DNA from: Maribacter zhoushanensis
GTDB taxonomy: Bacteria; Bacteroidota; Bacteroidia; Flavobacteriales; Flavobacteriaceae
NCBI RefSeq assembly: GCF_029350975.1
Contig: NZ_JARKMR010000001.1
Location: 930,001 to 994,000, forward strand
Direction: 5' to 3'
DNA length: 64,000 nt
This document shows positions 27,701 to 36,090 of this stretch, one piece after another. The notes under the pieces are model-generated. The model ran no database searches. It was not told the DNA's origin and worked only from the letters and a program-made list of their open reading frames with translations. A program made the position numbers and the translations under genes. Position 1 is the stretch's first letter. Each line of letters begins with the position of its first letter.

Positions 27701-30700
27701 TAATAGCAAAACCTCCTAAATCATCTTTGGTAACTGGTACTGATATTGTTTTAGAATTACCATTTAGCGTAATGACCTTTTCTTCAAAAACCTCCTTGTT
27801 TTTCTCTACAATTACCGTAATATTCAGATTTTCTGCATTAGAAAGAAAAGTAATCTGTGCCTGGTCTCCAATTGCGTATTGTTCCTTATCCGTTTTTACG
27901 TGAAACAATTGGTTGTCGGCTAACTTTTGCTCATTGTCCGTGATGGAAAAAACAGCGATATCTTTTACTACTTGCCCAAACTTATCTTTTGAAAACAGTT
28001 CCATTCTATATTTTCCAGATGTCCAATTTTTAGTTTTCCCAAGACTGATTTCATTAGCTTTTTGGGTATCAAATGTAGATTGCCAAACCATTTTTCCTTT
28101 CTGCCAATTAGAAGCATTGTCTTCATTCTTATAAGCATCATGCGGGTATAACTTCCTAAATTCTTCTTTTGAAAAACCTGAATAATCTGGCGCAGCCCAT
28201 GGTCTTGGTCTAAGTACATGTTTAGGTGCCTGTAATTTGTATAGTTTCACTTCTCCTGTTGCAGCAACAGGCTGTCCGTTTAAATTATTACTGGTAATAG
28301 TAAAGCTGTTATCTTTTAGAGACTTATTTATGCGCTCTAATATTAATAGTCTTACGTTCAATGCGTGATAGCCCACGTTTACATTGGTCGTTGTGCTTCT
28401 TGTTTCTCCGTTAATATCAGTTACATCTGCCGTAACCTCATAGGTGAACGTTGGTAAGTTTTCTCTTTCTATACTATTGTCTGGTATAGCCTTGAAGGTG
28501 ATATTGTAATTACCTAGAGCATCTGTAACGGTTTCTCCTTGAACAATTTCTTGTGATGAACCATTAAAAAATGGTCTTGTCCAATTATACCATCTTGGTA
28601 CACTTACTACTCTTTTTACCCGGTAAACTACTTTAGCATCAGTTATATTACTGCCCGCATATGCAGTAGCTTTACCGGTTACGGTTACACTATCATTTAC
28701 TTTATAGGTTGCTGTAACAGGTTCAAAATTGGTTTCAAATTTTGGTCGTTTATACTCTTCTACTGAAATAGTTGCGTATCCATTTAACCCATAGGTGTCT
28801 GAGGTAGTACGGATAGAAAATTGCCCTGTTAGTCCCGTATTTGGCAGTATAAATTCACCTGACACTGAACCGTATTCATTAGACCTCAAGACTTGGGTTT
28901 CTATTTCTTGACCATTTACATCATATAGAGTTACATTAATGTTTGTGTTCTCCAAGACTTTAGAAATACCTTTATTCTGGCTTATGGCAATTCCTTTGAA
29001 ATAAACAGGTTGTCCTGGTCTGTAAATACTTCGGTCTGTAAATAGAAAGCAACTGTAGTTAATTTGTTCCTTGTTTTCGGCATAGCTTCGGTTAACGTAG
29101 TAATCACCAAAATAGGCTTTGTCATTTTTACTTTTAACAGTTATGTTTAGATCGTTCCAGTTATTTTTACTTTTTTCAATGGTAATAAAACCTGATTTAT
29201 CGGTGATATATGACGCTCGCGTAAGTGCATCTTTGTAGTTTTTTCTATAACTTAAAGCAACCTCGGCAACTGCAATAGGTTTACCATTGTTTCTTCCTAT
29301 GATTTGGTATTGTTGATGTGTGTTGGTTTGAGATTCAATAACCGCAACATCTGTTGCCTGTACAGGCGTATAGCTAAATACATCTGTTTTTTCATCTTTA
29401 GATTCAGCGGTTAAAATATAGCTTCCATTTTCTAATGCAGGTACTAGGATTTCAGTGCTGTGTGTCTGGTAATCTTTCTCGGTCTTTAAATCTGCAGACC
29501 AAGTTTTAGCTATAGGTAGGTTTTTAATAAAAACTTTTCTTTTAGCATCTGGGTAAATTTCCTCTAGTTTCGATAGTTGATTTTGAGTGATTTTATAGGC
29601 ATTTAAATCTAAGTTTTCAACATTTTTGTATTGCACCAAAAGTCGACCTAACGTATTATTGGGAATGTGTTTTTCAGCGGTTAACTGAACACTGTAGTCT
29701 TGAATCTTTGCCTTTAAAACTTCGCATTTTTGTGCACCTAAGCTTTTAGGAAATCGTGCGATAATATCATCACATAATTCGATAGCCTCTTTTAATTTCC
29801 ATTGGTGTTCTATATTATTTTCGGCAGTGTAGGTGAGACCAAATTGTTGGTATTGTAGCGCTATTTCATAGGTGTATAGACCAGAAAGGGAACTATGTTT
29901 TATATTCTCGGCTGAATTTTTAAGTACTTCTACATAAAGATTATCCTTATTGCTGAAAGTAGCGTTTTGGTGAATATAACGTAAACGCTCTATGTCAACC
30001 ATTACAAGCGGGTTAATGTCTGGGTTGCCAAAATGAAAAGCTACTAATTGTTGGTAAATATTTAGAGCCTTAGACTGAAGTGATAAACTTTGTCCTTCAT
30101 CAAAATTTAAAAAACTAGCGGTGTATGCCTCACATAAAATAGCTTCATCATCAATTTCAAAAGCATCTGCAGGTTTATTAATATTGTTTTCACTAGTCGT
30201 ATAAAACTCTAGCGCTGTATGTGCCAAAAGATCATACAGTGTAGGTCTAAAAATTCTATTTTTCTCTTTTACATCTAATAGTACATCAAACTGAGAAATA
30301 GGTAACTTTTGTGTAACGCTAGGGTTTTCTATAGAGGCGGTAAAGTTGAAGTCAATTTCCTTAAAAAGAGTATCTAAATCCCAAGTTCTAAAATCCGTGG
30401 AATCTACTTTTGCATCTGTTGTTGTCCTATTGTAAAAGCGATATCTGTTTTGTTGAAAATACTGCCAATATAGTTGTGCCAAATAACTATGCAGAATTTG
30501 CTTGGTTGGTTCATCGGCAACGGCAATTTCAGATTTAAAATCATTGATGATGCTTAATTTGGAATCCTCTTTAAGAGTCATTATAAATTGCGACTTGTAA
30601 AGCAGGGCTTTGATTAGCTGTACTTTAATACCTTCTTTTTTCGCCTTTTCAAAAATGGCTTCTGTCTGCTTTAATGCAGATTTACTCAAGTTTTGATCTT

Positions 30701-30809
30701 CCAAATCATAAACTTTATCCCAAAGTGTATCATAAGAATTGTGTTCTTGGGCATTACCAAATTGTGCGGACATAAATAGAATTAGAATTACAAATAGCTT
30801 TTTCATCAT
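24732..30809 (-). CDS. Giant alpha-2-macroglobulin family protein with thioester and SusC-plug-like insert
   Basis: About 2025 residues from ATG 30809 (MMKKLFVILILF). An ATG at 30827 would add six residues ahead of the signal peptide. After the signal (ending GNAQ) comes a helical region (to about 380), then macroglobulin-type beta domains with an MG2 core (FLFTDRSIYRPGQPVYFKG). A thioester site YPYDCNEQTFSRYY has Cys at about 1473 (CxEQ type), followed by the alpha-helical toroid (NSSGAWSWFNGGPNNRY) and C-terminal beta domains. Bacterial A2Ms trap attacking proteases in the envelope. Odd: at about 1199-1221 the chain reads EETIVIGYGSVKEE then LSGAVASVETKE, close to the start of SusC/RagA plug domains. 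No pbpC neighbour is present, unlike the proteobacterial pair. Confidence 0.9.
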   Translation of the reverse strand: MMKKLFVILILFMSAQFGNAQEHNSYDTLWDKVYDLEDQNLSKSALKQTEAIFEKAKKEGIKVQLIKALLYKSQFIMTLKEDSKLSIINDFKSEIAVADEPTKQILHSYLAQLYWQYFQQNRYRFYNRTTTDAKVDSTDFRTWDLDTLFKEIDFNFTASIENPSVTQKLPISQFDVLLDVKEKNRIFRPTLYDLLAHTALEFYTTSENNINKPADAFEIDDEAILCEAYTASFLNFDEGQSLSLQSKALNIYQQLVAFHFGNPDINPLVMVDIERLRYIHQNATFSNKDNLYVEVLKNSAENIKHSSLSGLYTYEIALQYQQFGLTYTAENNIEHQWKLKEAIELCDDIIARFPKSLGAQKCEVLKAKIQDYSVQLTAEKHIPNNTLGRLLVQYKNVENLDLNAYKITQNQLSKLEEIYPDAKRKVFIKNLPIAKTWSADLKTEKDYQTHSTEILVPALENGSYILTAESKDEKTDVFSYTPVQATDVAVIESQTNTHQQYQIIGRNNGKPIAVAEVALSYRKNYKDALTRASYITDKSGFITIEKSKNNWNDLNITVKSKNDKAYFGDYYVNRSYAENKEQINYSCFLFTDRSIYRPGQPVYFKGIAISQNKGISKVLENTNINVTLYDVNGQEIETQVLRSNEYGSVSGEFILPNTGLTGQFSIRTTSDTYGLNGYATISVEEYKRPKFETNFEPVTATYKVNDSVTVTGKATAYAGSNITDAKVVYRVKRVVSVPRWYNWTRPFFNGSSQEIVQGETVTDALGNYNITFKAIPDNSIERENLPTFTYEVTADVTDINGETRSTTTNVNVGYHALNVRLLILERINKSLKDNSFTITSNNLNGQPVAATGEVKLYKLQAPKHVLRPRPWAAPDYSGFSKEEFRKLYPHDAYKNEDNASNWQKGKMVWQSTFDTQKANEISLGKTKNWTSGKYRMELFSKDKFGQVVKDIAVFSITDNEQKLADNQLFHVKTDKEQYAIGDQAQITFLSNAENLNITVIVEKNKEVFEEKVITLNGNSKTISVPVTKDDLGGFAITYSYVFANHFEENTVNILVPYPSNELEIETTTFRDKIAPGVDETWSFKVKGPAGDKVSAELLASMYDASLDQFKPHSWYFNPINQPHYYSRRRTSAYNSFTTINFQTFSHHTSFNYPNLSFDTFDSFGLDFHTYSNFYEPRAMYKRSAAPLERAMMADDSPLEETIVIGYGSVKEESELSGAVASVETKELEPETENLDFGSVTIRKNLQETAFFFPTLKTDKEGNVSFNFTTPEALTKWNLQLLAHTKELESTITNLTTVTQKELMVTPNVPRFLREGDEITISTKIANLTEKLLAGQAKLELTDAVTGSDISNQLLDSPHTTSFNVDAMGNTQVSWSLKIPDGLQSVQYKIIAKAGDFSDGEQHMLPVLSNRMLVTETLPMWIRSNQTKTFTLDKLKKTSSATLNHHKLTLEMTSNPAWYAVQALPYLMEYPYDCNEQTFSRYYANTLASHIANSNPRIREVFDQWANSDALLSNLEKNEELKSLLIQETPWLRDAQSETEQKKRIGLLFNLNKMKNEQQSALNKLAQNQNSSGAWSWFNGGPNNRYITQHIISGMGHLNHLVTSATLSNRNEAATASLQRDMIKDAILYLDDEFVKEYEYMKKHTSNIKNDHLSANQVHYLYMRSFFKDIKTSKKVDEITAYYMKQAQKYWIKRNLYAQGMLALVLHRNNDANTSTKILRALEENSITSDELGMYWKSNTSSWYWYQAPIETQALLIEAFSEIRPTDIETIDNLKIWLLKNKQTNQWSTTKATTEAVYALLLQGSEWLSVTDAVDVLIGGEKIDPSSLEDVKVEAGTGYFKTSWNTTEISPKMGDVQISKKGNGIAWGALYWQYFEDLDKITSAETPLNLKKKIFLKKNTDSGEVISEITDKTTLKVGDLVKIRIELRADRDMEFVHMKDMRAAGFEPVNVISRYKWQDGLGYYESTKDASTNFFFDYLRKGVYVFEYNVRVNNAGDFSNGITTIESMYAPEFSSHSEGVRVSVSN

Positions 30810-31028
30810 AGTAAAATTACAATACAAAACTGTGCCAAGGTAATTTTATATACAATCAAAAATGAGTGAAACCTACTTTTCGGTTAGTAATTATGATTGT
30901 TCTAAGTTAATGGTGGAGATAATTACTGTAACGGGGTAATAGTATTGTAGAAGAATATAGGTAATAAGTCGGTTAGAGAGAAAGTTCAATTGTAGTGTGA
31001 GTGTGCTTTTAAATTTTAAGGCTATTCC

Positions 31029-32204
31029 TTACTTACCCGTTAATCGCTTTCCGTTAATGGCAATATGCGTTTTCTTTTCATTTAGAAAACAGAAAGAGGT
31101 AGTAACTTCAGTACCGTCGTCGTAAACAAACCTAGCTACATAATTGGATAAGTAATATCTGCCGCCCGTTTTATTGCTAGATGATGTTGATCCCCTTACA
31201 CCACCATTAGCATTAGCAAAACCAGTTTTAGAATGAGCAAAACGACCGTTGTTCTTAAAACACCATGAACTGGCATTACCTACGGTGCTGCCGCCACCGT
31301 AGCCTTCAGTACTTCTTGATGTAATATTGCCGTAGCAATTGTTAAGTTTTAAATTTTTTGTTGCTGGCTCGGTAAGCCAGTCTCTTGCATCTTTATACTC
31401 TGTTTTACCATGTGCTTTTATTTCTAGGTCATTATTTCGCATACGCCACTGTCCCCATCTATTTGGTTTTTCACTTTTAGATGCCGCAATACCTTTAGAA
31501 AAAGTGCGTCCTATATCGCTGGTATAGGTACCGTCTTTAAAAAGGGCAATGACACCGCTGGTGGTACTGAGCATACCATTTGAAAAACCTCTTTTTAACA
31601 CACCTCTAAGTTCCAAAAAACCTTTTGGAGCATCACCGGGCGATAATGCTTCACCAGATGTCTCAACAGAGGTAGTAACAGTTGGCGTGGTAGCTGTTTG
31701 GTTAGATGCTAAACTCTTTGTAGCTACCTTGGTAGTTTTTTTCGTCAACATGTCTGCTTTTATATCTTTCACTAAATCGTCAAATCTAGCACCGTATTTT
31801 AAAACAATCACGAGGTCGGTAGATGTTATAAGTCTTATAAAGAAATTACGACCATCGTCTAATTTGCCACCTTGGTAGGCAACTTGCATGGTTACACCAT
31901 TGCCGTCAACGTAACTATTGGTAATTGCGTAATCTTTTTTTTCAGATTTTACTACCCATTTTTTAAGAGGTTCGCCTAATTCCTTTTGTTTATGCTTTGC
32001 AGTTTCAGACACCCAAGTTTTTAAATCTTCGTTTATAGTTTCTATAGGTCCGTAGGTGTAAACGTCAAACGTTTTATTGCTTTTTAAATCTTTGGGCGTA
32101 TAGATTTTAATGTCTCCATCATAATTTATATTCCATTTTTCCTGTGCAAATATATGTATTGTGCACAGGGTTGTAAGACAGATAAAAAGCTTTAATTTTT
32201 TCAC
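31029..32204 (-). CDS. Secreted protein of unknown function
   Basis: 391 residues with a clear Sec signal (MKKLKLFICLTTLCTIHIFAQ). Residues 22-155 form a mixed domain (KWNINYDGDIKIYTPKDL to IKADMLTKK). A low-complexity Thr/Val/Ser linker follows at about 160-190. The C-terminal domain is rich in Gly, Ser and Asn and short beta strands, with WGQWRMRNNDLEIKAHG and RFVYDDGTEVTTSFCFLNEK. The second half looks like a lipocalin-type or similar small barrel that reports on formulation of a response, but no family is recognised. It lies 202 bp downstream of the start of the A2M gene on the same strand; no operon is evident. Confidence 0.6.
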   Translation of the reverse strand: MKKLKLFICLTTLCTIHIFAQEKWNINYDGDIKIYTPKDLKSNKTFDVYTYGPIETINEDLKTWVSETAKHKQKELGEPLKKWVVKSEKKDYAITNSYVDGNGVTMQVAYQGGKLDDGRNFFIRLITSTDLVIVLKYGARFDDLVKDIKADMLTKKTTKVATKSLASNQTATTPTVTTSVETSGEALSPGDAPKGFLELRGVLKRGFSNGMLSTTSGVIALFKDGTYTSDIGRTFSKGIAASKSEKPNRWGQWRMRNNDLEIKAHGKTEYKDARDWLTEPATKNLKLNNCYGNITSRSTEGYGGGSTVGNASSWCFKNNGRFAHSKTGFANANGGVRGSTSSSNKTGGRYYLSNYVARFVYDDGTEVTTSFCFLNEKKTHIAINGKRLTGK

Positions 32205-32533
32205 GGTAGTAAGATTACTTAATTTGTAGCTAATTACCTAAAATTAATTGATTATGATTTAGTTAGTCATGTTTTGTAATTAATTTTTTGTAAAAAAAAG
32301 CAATAGATAGATACAGTAGGTGAGTTGTAGCATACATTAATAACCCTGACTCAGATAACTTTAAGTTAAGCTTGATTTTTATTTTTAAATACCATTTCTA
32401 TTCATAGTTGTACTACGCATTAAGCATTTGTTTACAAGAACTTAATACCTTCTTAATAATTATTTGCGACACGGTTAACCCCAACTTTACATAAATCTAT
32501 TTGTTTTGATACTTAAAACCAAACTGTATTAAA
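32205..32533. other. Divergent intergenic region, nothing recognised
   Basis: A 329-bp AT-rich spacer between two divergently transcribed genes. It must hold both promoters, but no convincing TTTG-N19-TAnnTTTG pair, ORF, RNA or repeat was found on reading it. Confidence 0.6.
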
Positions 32534-34129
32534 ATGAAAAATGTATTAAAACCCTTTTGTATTGGAATTCTTGGATTTACCCTAATATTTACTTCGTGTG
32601 CTGATGACTGTATTGATGGTGTAGACGGTGTTAACGGCGTAGACGGTGCAGATGGTTCCGATGGTGTTGACGGAGCCGATGGTATGGATGCCGAATTTCC
32701 AACAACTATAGATCAGCTTAGCTTTTCTAAAATAGGAACGTTTACCAATGGTAATGACGAAGCTTTTGCAGAAATATCTGCTTTTGATGCGGTTACCAAA
32801 AAGTTGTTCATAGTAAACCCTGAAGAAGATGAAATTTCGGTATTAGATTTGACCGATGCAACAAGCCCTGTAAAAGGTGCTTCTATCGCTTTAACTGGGA
32901 GCCCTAATTCTGTCGCTGTAAACAATGGTATTTTAGCTGTTGCCGTTGAAAATAACGACAAGCAATTAAACGGTACTGTTGATACTTATGATACCGATAC
33001 GCAAGTTTTGATCAAGTCTTATGTAGCAGGAGCATTACCAGATATGGTTGCTTTTTCTCCTGATGGGGAATATATCGTTGCTGCCAATGAAGGTGAGCCT
33101 AATGATGAATATACGGTAGATCCAGAAGGTTCAATAACGGTTATTGAAGTGGCTGCGGAAACTGCCACGCAAATTTCTTTTGCCGGACAGATGAATCCTG
33201 GTAACGGATTCAGAGTTTTTGGTAATGATGGTGCTTCATCATTTGAACAAGATGTAGAGCCGGAGTATGTTACCATTTCGGACGATTCTAGCACCGCATA
33301 TATTGGTTTGCAGGAGAATAACGGAATGGCAATAGTTGACCTTACTACGAAAACCATTACCGGTTTGGTAGGTTTGGGAACAAAGAATCATAATGTGTCA
33401 GGTAACGAAATTGATGCATCTAATAAAGACGGAATAGCAGGAAATTTAAAAAACTGGAATGTTTTGGGTTTTTATATGCCCGATGCAATAGACTATTTCT
33501 CAGCTAATGGAAACGGCTATATTGTTTCTGCCAATGAAGGCGATTCAAGGGACTATGACGGTTATTCTGAAGAAGTGCGGGTTAAGGATTTGGATTTAGA
33601 CCCTGCTTTTTATCCTGATTTTGAAGCATTGCAAGAAGATGAAAATCTGGGTCGATTAAAAACTACAACAGCAAACGGAGACCAAGATAACGATGGGTTG
33701 TATGAGCAGATATATTCGTACGGTGCTCGTTCTTTTTCTATACGGGATACAAACGGACAATTAGTGTATGATTCAGGTTCTGAAATTTCTAGAAGAACAT
33801 TGGCATTGGCTCCATCTATATTTAACCAAGATGAAGGCGAAGTAGATGGTAGGTCAGATGACAAGGGTGCTGAGCCAGAAGCTGTAAAAACTTTGAAGGT
33901 TGGTGAAGAGACGTTATTATTTGTAGGACTGGAAAGAACAAGTGGAATATTGGCTTACAACGTAACCAATCCATATAATCCAGTTTTTGTTACTTGGATA
34001 TATGATGCTAATGATATTTCACCAGAGGGCTTAATAGTAGTAGATAAAAACGATAGCCCAACAGGAAATTATTTAATGATTGCAACTCATGAAGTATCTA
34101 GTACCATTGCTATTTATGAGATGAAATAA
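32534..34129 (+). CDS. Choice-of-anchor I family beta-propeller lipoprotein with short collagen-like spacer
   Basis: 531 residues. The signal ends in a lipobox (IFTSC), giving a lipoprotein. Residues about 28-52 are a short G-x-D / G-V-D collagen-like spacer (DGVDGVNGVDGADGSDG and on). The rest is a beta-propeller of the choice-of-anchor I type, related to YncE-like and alkaline-phosphatase-like surface proteins. Markers are NSVAVNNGILAVAV, DMVAFSPDGEYIVAANEGEP, DVEPEYVTISDD and FVSWIYD-like (here VTWIYDANDISPEG). Family members are secreted and often calcium-binding; a phosphatase or surface function is possible but not shown. A good terminator follows. Confidence 0.85.
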   Translation: MKNVLKPFCIGILGFTLIFTSCADDCIDGVDGVNGVDGADGSDGVDGADGMDAEFPTTIDQLSFSKIGTFTNGNDEAFAEISAFDAVTKKLFIVNPEEDEISVLDLTDATSPVKGASIALTGSPNSVAVNNGILAVAVENNDKQLNGTVDTYDTDTQVLIKSYVAGALPDMVAFSPDGEYIVAANEGEPNDEYTVDPEGSITVIEVAAETATQISFAGQMNPGNGFRVFGNDGASSFEQDVEPEYVTISDDSSTAYIGLQENNGMAIVDLTTKTITGLVGLGTKNHNVSGNEIDASNKDGIAGNLKNWNVLGFYMPDAIDYFSANGNGYIVSANEGDSRDYDGYSEEVRVKDLDLDPAFYPDFEALQEDENLGRLKTTTANGDQDNDGLYEQIYSYGARSFSIRDTNGQLVYDSGSEISRRTLALAPSIFNQDEGEVDGRSDDKGAEPEAVKTLKVGEETLLFVGLERTSGILAYNVTNPYNPVFVTWIYDANDISPEGLIVVDKNDSPTGNYLMIATHEVSSTIAIYEMK

Positions 34130-34160
34130 ATATCATTATTTCAGAGAATATTTGAAAACG

Positions 34161-34190
34161 AAAACGCCAAATAGTATTATTTGGCGTTTT
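34161..34190 (+). terminator. Rho-independent terminator after the beta-propeller gene
   Basis: AAAACGCCAAAT (34161-34172) pairs perfectly with 34179-34190, with a 6-nt loop and a T run. Confidence 0.85.
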
Positions 34191-34259
34191 TTGGTTTTAA
34201 GCAAATTACTATGATTTCATGTCGTTTTAAGCTTCTCAATTTTTTAGAAAATGAAGTAA

Positions 34260-34449
34260 CTATAGGTTCAATATTTTCTTTAGTTCTGAAATAGTGCTTT
34301 CTTTTTCTAAATGAAACCCTAAATGTGGTATTCCAATGACTAGTACTAATAATGCGCTTGGAACTAAAATAAAGTACGCTTCAATTTTTTTTGTGAAATT
34401 TTAAATAAACGGTTACAAATAGCGCACAAATAATGAAGGCATAAAATAA
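34260..34449 (-). pseudogene. Remnant of a small two-helix membrane protein, frameshifted
   Basis: Directly after the stop codon of the 168-residue gene, the same minus-strand frame reads WLFYAFIICALFVTVYLKF and then HKK. After an 8-T tract (34385-34392) the next frame continues EAYFILVPSALLVLVIGIP and ends KKILNL-stop at 34260. Removing one base in the homopolymer joins the two hydrophobic segments into one open stretch. There is no ATG for the joined reading, so it looks like a decayed gene fragment. Identity unknown. Confidence 0.4.
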
Positions 34450-34452
34450 CCA

Positions 34453-34959
34453 TTATGGAACGTCTATATAATACTTTTCAGTCAACGGTTCATCTTGCCA
34501 AAAGGCAAGTTCAAAAGTCCAGTATGGGTTGTCTTCGTATATAGTGTGGTAATTGCCCCAGGTATACTGAAAACCATAGTTTTCTTGCTTTTCTTTACTG
34601 TAGGCATTACCAAAGAGATAAACACTAGATGTGCCGCTAACCCTGTTAGTATGTATTTCTATTTTATCTATTTGTAGCTCTGTGCCAGTAGGTATTTTGG
34701 CAATTACTTCTAAACTAGATTCCATTCCAAAACCACTACCATCTTCTAAATGATAGCCGTAATCTTCATATCTAGGCAAATCATTTTCTAAAATTAATGT
34801 AGGTCTTTTAGTGATTATTTTTTGATTTAAAATTTCTGAGAATGGTTTTTCCTTAGATACGTCTCTGTATTTAGGTCTAGTTAGTATGTAGAACAGTAAG
34901 GTAACCGTACCAATGACCAGCACTAAAAATATTCCGCAACCAATTGCTATCTTTTTCAT
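34453..34959 (-). CDS. Hypothetical membrane-anchored protein
   Basis: 168 residues: one N-terminal transmembrane anchor (about 5-28, CGIFLVLVIGTVTLLFYIL) and a soluble domain of mixed strands (YRDVSKEKPFSEIL, GTELQIDKIEIHTN, YWTFELAFWQDEPL). No family is recognised. The domain lacks Cys pairs and known catalytic motifs. The decayed membrane fragment follows immediately downstream in the same frame, so the gene may once have been longer or had a partner. No terminator of its own is visible. Confidence 0.55.
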   Translation of the reverse strand: MKKIAIGCGIFLVLVIGTVTLLFYILTRPKYRDVSKEKPFSEILNQKIITKRPTLILENDLPRYEDYGYHLEDGSGFGMESSLEVIAKIPTGTELQIDKIEIHTNRVSGTSSVYLFGNAYSKEKQENYGFQYTWGNYHTIYEDNPYWTFELAFWQDEPLTEKYYIDVP

Positions 34960-35235
34960 TAATGGTGTTTTGTCTTAGCGTAAGTTAAATCGTTTTAATT
35001 TTTGTCGCTAATTAATGAGCGAATATTTATTGGAGTATGGTTAGTACGTAATGATTTTTGCCTTATTAATTACTTTAGGGGCATTTAGCTTTGGCTTATA
35101 AATAAGCCTGTATTCTAGGATTTCTTTCGCTATAAATTATACATTTCATGTAGATGCCCATACTTTAGATAACAATTTGGTTGCTTGTTATATTTTAATT
35201 ATTTGCAGGGATATAGGATTAATTAGTTATAATTT
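34960..35235. other. Intergenic spacer
   Basis: 276 bp without a credible gene. A 7-bp hairpin (GGCTTAT at 35093-35099, complement at 35102-35108) lacks a T tract. A 16-codon hydrophobic plus-strand frame at 35051 is too short to support. Confidence 0.5.
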
Positions 35236-35640
35236 TTACTCTATTATTTGCTTAATTTCACCAGTAACAGAACATACAGACTTTACCGTGTTAAATATGG
35301 TGCCAAACTTTTCTATATTCTTTTTAAGTAAATCAATATTTAAGTTTTTGTCTTGACTGTAAATTTTCAGTTCATAATTTATCTCATCCATTCTGGGTGG
35401 TTTGTCAAGACGGATAGCATTAACCGCTATTTCTGCGTTTGAGTATTCAAAATTCATTAAAACAGAGAAACGTTCTACATTTTTAAGAATACAAGCAGAA
35501 AATGACCCTAAGAACAATTCAGCAGGGTTTGGTAGATGATCGGCAGATTCAGGAGTCGTTCCAAAAACAATTTCCGATTCTTTAATTCTTATGGAAGCAT
35601 TATTCTTTGAAGAAGAACTAGCTTTACTAAAATACTTCAT
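35236..35640 (-). CDS. OsmC/Ohr family protein
   Basis: 134 residues with the OsmC fold signature NPAELFLGSFSAC (Cys50) and a second Cys123 near the C-terminus (VKSVCSVTGEI). These are the two redox cysteines of thiol peroxidases that reduce organic hydroperoxides. The protein is cytoplasmic. Family members without a known partner are often called OsmC-like, so the substrate is open. Upstream lies a structured repeat (35655-35880) and then the IS110 element, so the promoter must lie in or close to that repeat, or read through from it. Confidence 0.85.
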   Translation of the reverse strand: MKYFSKASSSSKNNASIRIKESEIVFGTTPESADHLPNPAELFLGSFSACILKNVERFSVLMNFEYSNAEIAVNAIRLDKPPRMDEINYELKIYSQDKNLNIDLLKKNIEKFGTIFNTVKSVCSVTGEIKQIIE

Positions 35641-35654
35641 AATCTATGTTTTTA

Positions 35655-35880
35655 TATAGTTGCAGATAAGGTCTCAGCTAGGGCAAGTAGAGCTGGCAAG
35701 GAAACCTTTCGTTTCCGTCTGCGCATTAAGCTAAAGCTTATTGCTCGCCCGAAAGTGCCGTTCGGTACGGGCGGGTTTTGCTTTTTTTTTGTTCCAAAGC
35801 TAAATCCATAAGATTTAGCGACTTTATAAATATACACAGACCTTTCGGTTTTGCCCTAAAGTCCGCATTGCGTTTAGGCT
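35655..35880 (-). repeat. Structured attC-like repeat left of the IS110 element
   Basis: Several hairpins: GCTAAAT/ATTTAGC (35799-35805 and 35813-35819), CCTAAA/TTTAGG (35855-35878) and a GC-rich CGCCCG...CGGGCG stem near 35740-35775. The stretch at about 35817-35856 (CTTTATAAATATACACAGAC, then CTTTCGGTTTTG) aligns with 38018-38053 of the intercassette repeat (CTTTGTAAATAATCACAATC, then CCTACGGTTTTA), and the adjacent hairpins correspond. This is a relative of the same element. A clear R'-type end box was not found. Confidence 0.5.
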
Positions 35881-35899
35881 TCCTAAGTTAGTATTCTGT

Positions 35900-36090
35900 T
35901 ATCTTTTATAGTTTAACAAAAGAACAAAAGAGCAGAGTAAGGTTATTTTAGGTTTAGGAACTTCAGATTCCGTCAACAAAGAAAATCCCTGCTCTTTTAC
36001 TATTCAAATACGATCAGTTCATTAGGTCATTAGAACCTGTTTCTAGGATGATGTATAGCATTAGTGTTTGTTCTTTAAAAATTTAATAAT
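35900..36090 (+). ncRNA. Probable IS110 bridge RNA region
   Basis: The untranslated leader of the IS110 transposase contains a perfect 10-bp stem (AAAAGAGCAG at 35926-35935, complement at 35989-35998) enclosing 53 nt, and a smaller hairpin TAGAA/TTCTA near 36027-36041. IS110 relatives express a bridge RNA from this position whose internal loops pair with target and donor DNA. Exact ends and loops cannot be fixed by eye. Confidence 0.45.

Noticed and set aside
35652-35837. 61-codon minus-strand frame in the attC-like repeat
   Set aside because: It runs through hairpins and a T9 tract and its composition is that of repeat DNA; no ribosome binding site or domain. Treated as part of the repeat.
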